Shown piece after piece: positions 6,773 through 13,418 of a DNA stretch of 13,418 nt. The notes under the pieces were generated by a model, which saw only the letters and a program-made list of their open reading frames with translations, was not told where the DNA came from and did not search any database. The DNA comes from Solirubrobacterales bacterium 70-9 (GTDB lineage Bacteria > Actinomycetota > Thermoleophilia > Solirubrobacterales > 70-9). Made by a program: the position numbers and the translations under genes. Every line of letters starts with the position of its first letter. Within the stretch, counting starts at the first letter, position 1. The DNA lies in NCBI GenBank assembly GCA_001898095.1, contig MKSH01000019.1, positions 21,327 through 34,744 on the forward strand. Reading direction: 5' to 3'.

Positions 6773-6940
6773 ATGATCGATTCCACGACAGGGTGTGACC
6801 GGGGGCGCGCCCGGCCAAGCAGATCAAGGACGCAGGGTGCAGCCTTTGCCGGTGGGCAAAGGCAAACCCGAGGACGCAGAGATGCGCAGTGTGCCGGGCG
6901 CGCCATCCGGGTGCGCGATGTCGTGGAATCAATCATCTAG
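6769..6940. repeat. 172-bp three-tier palindrome between convergent genes, containing both stop codons
   Basis: Outer arms 6769-6790 and 6919-6940 are 22 bases long and complementary except at one position. Middle arms 6804-6815 and 6893-6904 are 12 bp and perfect. The inner hairpin GCCTTTGCC/GGCAAAGGC (6842-6850 with 6855-6863) is 9 bp with loop GGTG. All three share nearly the same centre. Each convergent gene ends with TAG inside the outer arm, so both messages end in the same sequence, TAGATGATYGATTCCACGAC. GGACGCAG is also repeated directly at 6828-6835 and 6872-6879. It is likely a bidirectional transcription terminator; a mobile-element origin is possible. Confidence 0.75.
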
Positions 6941-8169
6941 GCCGCGGCGCCGATCGCCTCGGCGCGCAGGGCCAACTGCAACTCGAAGCGGGCGTCGGGA
7001 TCGTCGAGCTGGTCGCCGAGCAGCTCGCGCAGGCGGGCGATCCGGTAGCGCGCCGTCTGCGGGTGGACGTGCATCTCGGCCGCCATCGCGACCGCGTTGC
7101 CGTCGTGGCGGAGGTGGGCGAGCGCCGTCTCCCGCATCCGCGCCCGCGCCTTCGGCGTCAGGTCGGCGAGCGCGGCGAGGCGGCGGGCGGCGATCCGCCC
7201 GGCGAGCTCCCGCGATTCGAAGAGCAGGAGCGCGGCGAGATTGTCGTCGACGCGGAGCAGGGTGCGGGACCCCGTGCTTGCGCGACCGGTGGCCGAGCCG
7301 GTGGTCACGGCCCCGGCCGGGTCCGCCCGCCGCAGGGCCAGCGCCAGACGCCACGACTCGGCGACGTGTGTGGGCGTCACCGTCGGGCCCAGCGCCAGTG
7401 TCCCCTCGGCGGCAGCCCGCTCCAACGCTTCCGCCCGGCCTGGGCCCTCGGGATCCGGCAGCAGCAGGCATCCCTCGCCGTCGACCACCGTCGCCAGCGC
7501 CTCCGGCGGCAGTCGCCGCGACACCCGCGCCAGCGCCTCCTCCGGACAGGCGAGCGCCGCCAGCCCGGCGGGCACGTCCCAGGAGGCGGCGCGCGCGGTG
7601 GCGGCCAGGTCGGCGGCGTCGGCCGGCGGGTCGGCGAGCAGGAGGGCGATCAGCTCGCGGCGGCGGCGTCGGCGCAGGTCCTCTACCTCGGCCTGGGCCT
7701 GCGCGTAGCCCTCGACCGAGTCGGCGGCGAGCTCGTCGATGTAGGCGAAGACCGCCTCGGCGAGGAGCGCCAGCGGTTCGGCGCCCACCCCGGCCCGCCG
7801 GCAGGCGTCGGCGAAGCGGCGCCACGCCACCCGGGCGCCGATCCGGTAGGCGGCCTGCAGCGAGTCGAGGTTGCGGCCCGCCCGCTGCTCGCCGCGGCCG
7901 AGCGCCAGGTAGACCTCGCGGCCGGACTCGCGGCCGGCGTCGGGGTCGCGGATCAGGGCGACGAACTGGGCGAGCGCCTCGTGCACGCCGCGGTGGATCC
8001 CGCGGCCGAAGCGCCCCTCCAGCGGCCGCGCGTACTCCGGCACCTCGCGCGCGATCGACTCGAGGATCTCCGCCGTGATCGGCTCGATCACCCCTTCGAC
8101 CAGGTCGGCGACCCGGGCGGGCAGGCCGCGCCACGGCTCGTCGTCGAGGGCTAGGTGCTTTTTTGGCAT
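6937..8169 (-). CDS. PucR-family transcriptional regulator
   Basis: A 410-residue regulator with the PucR/CdaR-type C-terminal helix-turn-helix: about 347-402, with the core DGNAVAMAAEMHVHPQTARY followed by RIARLRELLG. The N-terminal half (about 15-170) is a helical domain of the RsbR/PucR N-terminal kind, followed by an arginine-rich helix (EDLRRRRRREL), then a degenerate GGDEF-like middle region. Such proteins usually act as single-component regulators of nearby genes. It is divergent from the acyl desaturase with a 78-base gap, which makes the desaturase its most likely target. The start ATG (8167-8169) has no Shine-Dalgarno sequence. The gene ends in the palindrome shared with the convergent hydrolase. 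Family is fairly sure from the C-terminus; target and ligand are inference. Confidence 0.88.
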   Translation of the reverse strand: MPKKHLALDDEPWRGLPARVADLVEGVIEPITAEILESIAREVPEYARPLEGRFGRGIHRGVHEALAQFVALIRDPDAGRESGREVYLALGRGEQRAGRNLDSLQAAYRIGARVAWRRFADACRRAGVGAEPLALLAEAVFAYIDELAADSVEGYAQAQAEVEDLRRRRRRELIALLLADPPADAADLAATARAASWDVPAGLAALACPEEALARVSRRLPPEALATVVDGEGCLLLPDPEGPGRAEALERAAAEGTLALGPTVTPTHVAESWRLALALRRADPAGAVTTGSATGRASTGSRTLLRVDDNLAALLLFESRELAGRIAARRLAALADLTPKARARMRETALAHLRHDGNAVAMAAEMHVHPQTARYRIARLRELLGDQLDDPDARFELQLALRAEAIGAAA

Positions 8170-8247
8170 CTCAATGATAATTTCTGGCCGCTGAACTTGG
8201 CTCAGACGCTAATACATATCTCGTAAGTAGGCGTAACTTGCCTGTGG
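8170..8247. promoter_or_regulatory. Divergent control region of the regulator and desaturase genes
   Basis: A 78-base AT-rich region relative to the genes on either side. CGTAAGT (8222-8228) and CGTAACT (8232-8238) form an imperfect direct repeat, and AAGT/ACTT within it an inverted one; either may be part of an operator. AT-rich stretches at 8172-8183 and 8210-8220 are candidate minus 10 areas, but no box pair has good spacing. No clear ribosome binding site is present for either gene. Confidence 0.4.
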
Positions 8248-9126
8248 ATGGGCGAGATGAGCAAATTCGAGAAGGGCGCCAACCTGGCCGGGGTGGTCGT
8301 GCCCTTCGTCGCCACGATCGTCGCCATCGCCCTCCTCCCCTCGAGCCTGGTCAGCCCCGGCATCCTCGCGATCGCCGCCTTCATGTACCTGGTCACGGCG
8401 ATCGGGATCACGGTCGGCTTTCACCGTCTTCTCACCCACCGTTCATTCCAGACCTCGAAGCCGCTGGAGTACACCTTCGCCGTCCTCGGCACGATGGCGG
8501 TCCAAGGTCCGGTCCTCTCCTGGGTCGCCGACCACCGCAAGCACCACGCCCACACCGACAAGGAGGGCGACCCGCACAGTCCCCACGTCGGTCACGGCGA
8601 GGGGTGGCGCGGCTTCTGGCACGCGCACACCGGTTGGCTGATGGAGACCCAAGGCCGCGCCGACTGGAAGAAATACGCCAAGGACCTCTACGAGGACGAC
8701 GGCATGCGGTTCATCTCGCGCCACTTCGTCGCCCTGATCTTCCTCAGCCTGCTGATCCCGGCGGTACTCGGGTTCGCGATCACCGGCACCTGGGTGGGCG
8801 CGCTCGCGGGCTTCCTCTGGGGCGGGCTGGTGCGGGTGTTCTTCGTCCACCACATCACCTGGAGCGTCAACTCGGTGTGTCACTTCCTCGGCAAACGCCG
8901 CTTTGACACCGACGATCTCTCCACCAATGTGTTCTGGCTCTCGATCCCCTCGCTGGGTGAGTCGTGGCACCACAACCACCACGCCTTCCCCCGCTCCGCC
9001 GTCCACGGCCTGAAGAAATGGGAGATCGATCCCTCGGCGCTGATCATCGGCGGCATGGAGAAGGTGGGACTGGCGCGCAACGTGGTTCGCATCTCACCCG
9101 AGCGCCAGGCCGAACTCACTCGCTAG
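8248..9126 (+). CDS. Membrane acyl-CoA (delta-9 type) fatty acid desaturase
   Basis: Introduces a double bond into saturated acyl chains using a di-iron centre in an integral membrane enzyme. The 292 residues have the family's histidine boxes: HRLLTH (H59-H64), HRKHH (H96-H100), and HHNHH (H241-H245), plus the NSVCH site (N208, H212) that supplies further iron ligands in stearoyl-CoA desaturases. Hydrophobic spans lie at about 11-30, 36-56, 160-180 and 181-200, in the usual two-plus-two arrangement. Similar to actinobacterial DesA3-type enzymes by recall. The start may be ATG 8248 or ATG 8257 (MSKFEKG); neither has a strong ribosome binding site. Electron donors are not encoded nearby. Divergent from a PucR-type regulator. 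Confidence 0.95.
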   Translation: MGEMSKFEKGANLAGVVVPFVATIVAIALLPSSLVSPGILAIAAFMYLVTAIGITVGFHRLLTHRSFQTSKPLEYTFAVLGTMAVQGPVLSWVADHRKHHAHTDKEGDPHSPHVGHGEGWRGFWHAHTGWLMETQGRADWKKYAKDLYEDDGMRFISRHFVALIFLSLLIPAVLGFAITGTWVGALAGFLWGGLVRVFFVHHITWSVNSVCHFLGKRRFDTDDLSTNVFWLSIPSLGESWHHNHHAFPRSAVHGLKKWEIDPSALIIGGMEKVGLARNVVRISPERQAELTR

Positions 9127-9137
9127 AGCGTTTCGGG

Positions 9138-9160
9138 ACAGGTCGGGAATACCGTCCTGT
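9138..9160 (+). terminator. Possible weak terminator after the desaturase
   Basis: ACAGGTCGG (9138-9146) pairs with CCGTCCTGT (9152-9160) around GAATA with one T-T mismatch, 11 bases past the desaturase stop. It is followed by ACTTAATTGT rather than a clean U-tract, so termination is uncertain. Confidence 0.35.
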
Positions 9161-9196
9161 ACTTAATTGTCACCGTTTCGTGATTAGACTGAACGG

Positions 9197-9216
9197 CCAT
9201 CTGGGTACCCAGATGG
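9197..9216. promoter_or_regulatory. Perfect 20-bp palindrome, probable operator
   Basis: CCATCTGGGTACCCAGATGG is a perfect palindrome with no spacer, 104 bases before the start of the small DNA-binding protein. A spacerless 10-bp half-site is typical of dimeric regulator binding sites rather than of RNA hairpins, which need a loop. The regulator is unknown; autoregulation by the downstream protein is possible. Confidence 0.5.
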
Positions 9217-9241
9217 GTTATTGCACGCGACTGATCGGTTA

Positions 9242-9281
9242 AACAGTGTGAAGATTCGTATGTCACACTCGCCGCACTGTT
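9242..9281. promoter_or_regulatory. Nested inverted repeats upstream of the small DNA-binding protein
   Basis: AGTGTGA (9245-9251) and TCACACT (9263-9269) form a 7-bp inverted repeat with an 11-base spacer; AACAGTG (9242-9248) and CACTGTT (9275-9281) form a second 7-bp pair around it. The right arm runs into TTGACC (9280-9285), a minus 35-like hexamer, although no good minus 10 follows at 17 bases. Confidence 0.45.
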
Positions 9282-9319
9282 GACCTGTATCACGGCAAAT
9301 GGATGGAGAAAGGATCTAG

Positions 9320-9718
9320 ATGCCCAGCACGACCAACGTCCTTGACGAGGCCCGCCAGCTCGTCGAGCGACGCCTTGCCGAGCTCGACGACGAGCGCCGC
9401 CGACTCGAGCGAGCCCTCGCGGAGCTAGGTGGGAAAGCGAAACGGTCCCCCGGTCGGCCGCGCGGCAGCGCCTCGACCACGGCCTCGAGCCCGACCCCCA
9501 AAGCTTCGCGCGGCGCGCCGAAAAAACGTCGCCGCCGTAAAGGTGGCACCCGCGCCGACCAGGCAGTGGATCTGATCACCAGCCAGCCCGGCATCAGCGC
9601 CTCCGACGTCGCCAAGACGATGAAGATCAAACCGAACTACCTGTACCGGGTGCTCGGTGACCTGGAGAAAGAGGGCCGGGTCAAAAAGGACGGCCGCCAG
9701 TACTACCCGGCGGGCTAG
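9320..9718 (+). CDS. Small DNA-binding protein: coiled coil, AT-hook-like motif, winged helix
   Basis: A 132-residue basic protein of three visible parts. Residues 5-38 form a charged coiled-coil helix (LDEARQLVERRLAELDDERR) likely to dimerise. Residues 43-76 are a disordered, basic linker with an AT-hook core SPGRPRGSA (43-51) and a patch KKRRRRKGG (68-76). Residues 78-130 form a winged helix-turn-helix, with recognition region ISASDVAKTMKIKPNYLYRV and wing GRVKKDGRQYYP. It could be a nucleoid-associated protein or a transcription factor; I cannot name a gene. The start is supported by AAGGA (9310-9314), five bases before ATG. The upstream region holds a perfect palindrome and nested inverted repeats, which suggests regulated, perhaps autoregulated, expression. 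It converges on mdh across a long hairpin. Confidence 0.88.
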   Translation: MPSTTNVLDEARQLVERRLAELDDERRRLERALAELGGKAKRSPGRPRGSASTTASSPTPKASRGAPKKRRRRKGGTRADQAVDLITSQPGISASDVAKTMKIKPNYLYRVLGDLEKEGRVKKDGRQYYPAG

Positions 9719-9770
9719 TCCCTTCCCCAGCTACGACCGAAGCGCAAGCTCGGCCGCAGCAAAGCTTCAC

Positions 9771-9845
9771 GAACGGGCCCCGGGAGGGTCCTCCAAGACA
9801 CTCAGCGCGAAGTCGCGTCTTGGAGGACCCTCCCGGGGCCCGTTT
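9771..9845. terminator. Very long hairpin between convergent genes, likely bidirectional terminator
   Basis: Arms 9774-9799 and 9817-9842 are perfectly complementary over 26 bp, extended by two A-T pairs and a G-T pair to 9771 and 9845, around a 17-base loop. It lies 52 bases past the stop of the DNA-binding protein and 9 bases past the mdh stop. The U-tract is only TTT on the plus side, and TTCGTG follows on the minus side, so termination would rely mainly on the stem. Confidence 0.65.
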
Positions 9846-9854
9846 CACCTAGGT

Positions 9855-12093
<2,239 letters not shown>

Positions 12094-12162
12094 CGGCGCG
12101 CGACTCTATCTGTCCGGGCCTTTCGACGGACTGGCCAGGCAGCCGGCAGAATAGGTACCCGA
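12094..12162. promoter_or_regulatory. Divergent promoter region of icd and aidB
   Basis: A 69-base gap serving both genes. Towards icd, TAGAGT (complement of ACTCTA, 12102-12107) sits close enough to the ATG for a leaderless message. Towards aidB, AATAGGTA (12150-12156) may be a minus 10 area equally close to ATG 12163. Minus 35 boxes are not evident. No Ada-type operator is recognised. Confidence 0.35.
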
Positions 12163-13418
12163 ATGGCAACCCGGGAGAAGCCCAATCTGATCGGCACTCA
12201 TGTCGTCGCCAACCAGCCGCCGCCGCTGGCCGACTACAACGTCTTCGAGACCGACCGGGTCCTGGTCGAGGCGGTGAACCGCGAGGGCGCCGACTGGGCG
12301 ACCGGGCGGATCGGCGCGGTCGGCGAGTTCGCGGGCTCGGCCGAGGCGCAGGAGCTGGGCCGGCTCGCCAACGACAACGGGCCGAAGCTGAAGACGCACG
12401 ACCGCTACGGCAACCGCGTCGACGAGGTCGAGTTCCACCCCGCCTGGCACGACCTGCTCGGCACGGCGGTCGAACACGAACTCCACAGCTCGCCGTGGAA
12501 GGACCCGCGGCCGGGCGCCCACGTCGCCCGCGGGGCCGCCTTCATGTGCTTCTCCCAGGCCGAGGCCGGGGTCGGCTGCCCGATCTCGATGACCTACTCG
12601 GTGATCCCGGCGCTGCGCGCGCAGCCAGAGCTGTCGGCGGAGTGGGAGCCGCGCATCCTCAGCAATGCCTACGACCCGCGCAACGCGCCCGCGCCGGAGA
12701 AGCGCGGCGCCCTCGCCGGGATGGGGATGACCGAGAAGCAGGGCGGCACCGACGTGCGGGCCAACACCACCGTCGCCCGGGCGGTGAACGGCGGCGGGCC
12801 CGGCGCCGAGTACGAGCTGACCGGCCACAAGTGGTTCATGTCGGCGCCGATGTGCGACGCCTTCCTCGTCCTCGCCCAGGCCGAGGGCGGCCTCTCCTGC
12901 TTCCTCTTCACCCGCTGGACTCCGGACGGTGCCCGCAACCGCTTCCGCCTGCAGCGACTGAAGGACAAGCTCGGCAACCGCTCCAACGCGTCCAGCGAGA
13001 TCGAGTTCGACGCCGCCTCGGCTTGGCTGGTCGGCGAGGAGGGTGCGGGCGTGCCGACGATCATCGAGATGGTCAACCACACCCGGCTCGACTGCGTGCT
13101 CGGCTCGACCACCGGGATGCGCGCGGGCGTCGCCCAGGCGATCCACCACGCTTCCAACCGCGCCGTCTTCGGCACCGACCTGGTCGAACAGCCCTTGATG
13201 CAGAACGTCCTCACCGACCTGGCGATCGAGTCGGAGGCGGCGACGATCTCGGCGATGCGCCTCGCGCGCGCCTACGACGAGGCGATCGCCGGCGACGCCG
13301 AGGCGCAGAGCCTGAAGCGCGTCGCCAACGCGGTGCTCAAGTACTGGATCACGAAGCGCGCCCCCGCCCACGCCGGCGAGTGCCTCGAGTGCCTCGGCGG
13401 CAACGGCTACGTCGAGGA
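12163..13418 (+). CDS. aidB: AidB-type acyl-CoA dehydrogenase, alkylation-response protein (partial, C-terminus outside window)
   Basis: Open from ATG 12163 to the window edge, giving 418 residues of a family about 540 long. The N-terminus (THVVANQPPPLADYNVFETD) is the AidB signature region. FAD-binding features follow: MTEKQGGTDVR (189-199), the GHKWFMSAP strand (221-229), the KLGNRSNASSEIEF segment (269-282) and, at the end, LECLGGNGYVE. In E. coli AidB is a flavoprotein of the adaptive response to alkylating agents that binds DNA through its C-terminal domain, which is not visible here; isovaleryl-CoA dehydrogenase activity has been reported as weak. No ada or alkA gene is seen nearby. There is no strong ribosome binding site; start choice rests on the conserved N-terminus. 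Confidence 0.93.
   Translation, partial: MATREKPNLIGTHVVANQPPPLADYNVFETDRVLVEAVNREGADWATGRIGAVGEFAGSAEAQELGRLANDNGPKLKTHDRYGNRVDEVEFHPAWHDLLGTAVEHELHSSPWKDPRPGAHVARGAAFMCFSQAEAGVGCPISMTYSVIPALRAQPELSAEWEPRILSNAYDPRNAPAPEKRGALAGMGMTEKQGGTDVRANTTVARAVNGGGPGAEYELTGHKWFMSAPMCDAFLVLAQAEGGLSCFLFTRWTPDGARNRFRLQRLKDKLGNRSNASSEIEFDAASAWLVGEEGAGVPTIIEMVNHTRLDCVLGSTTGMRAGVAQAIHHASNRAVFGTDLVEQPLMQNVLTDLAIESEAATISAMRLARAYDEAIAGDAEAQSLKRVANAVLKYWITKRAPAHAGECLECLGGNGYVE

Noticed and set aside
6795..8154. Long plus-strand frames opposite the PucR regulator
   Set aside because: Low-complexity Arg/Pro/Ala products without domains; the minus-strand frame has a recognisable helix-turn-helix.

Overview
The window is a GC-rich chromosomal segment of housekeeping and accessory metabolic genes, with GC concentrated at third codon positions. 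Gene content fits an aerobic actinobacterium: adenosylcobalamin-dependent ribonucleotide reductase, a soluble P450, a PucR-type regulator beside a membrane acyl desaturase, eukaryote-like NADP isocitrate dehydrogenase and malate dehydrogenase, and AidB. A deep-branching class such as Thermoleophilia is plausible, but that is inference from gene content. There are no phage, plasmid, transposase, CRISPR, tRNA or rRNA genes.

Layout. At the left edge, a TrhA/hemolysin III-type membrane protein (minus strand, cut by the window edge) carries an unusual N-terminal array of 11-residue repeats. It is divergent from nrdJ (557-3352), which ends in a clear intrinsic terminator. The gap 3353-3840 has no convincing protein gene but is full of strong, directly abutting hairpins, so it is a candidate structured RNA. 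A long palindrome at 3676-3718 follows. An orphan acidic 126-residue protein (minus) is bracketed by that palindrome and a related one at 4241-4289. Next come a P450 (minus) and, divergently, an HSL-family alpha/beta hydrolase (plus). The hydrolase converges on a PucR-family regulator (minus), and a three-tier palindrome containing both stop codons fills the space between them. The regulator is divergent from a membrane acyl desaturase, suggesting local control of membrane lipid unsaturation. A small coiled-coil/AT-hook/winged-helix DNA-binding protein follows, behind a promoter region with a perfect 20-bp palindrome. It converges on an icd-mdh operon (minus) across a hairpin with a 26-bp perfect stem. 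Divergent from icd is aidB (plus, cut by the right edge).

How the genes work together. icd and mdh are TCA-cycle enzymes probably co-transcribed (34-base gap, strong ribosome binding site before mdh). The desaturase and PucR regulator look like a regulator-target pair. The P450 and hydrolase may act on related lipid or ester substrates, but no sequence evidence links them. The most unexplained material is non-coding: an unusually high density of long, near-perfect hairpins, including two that look like members of one repeat family with compensatory changes in the inner stem.
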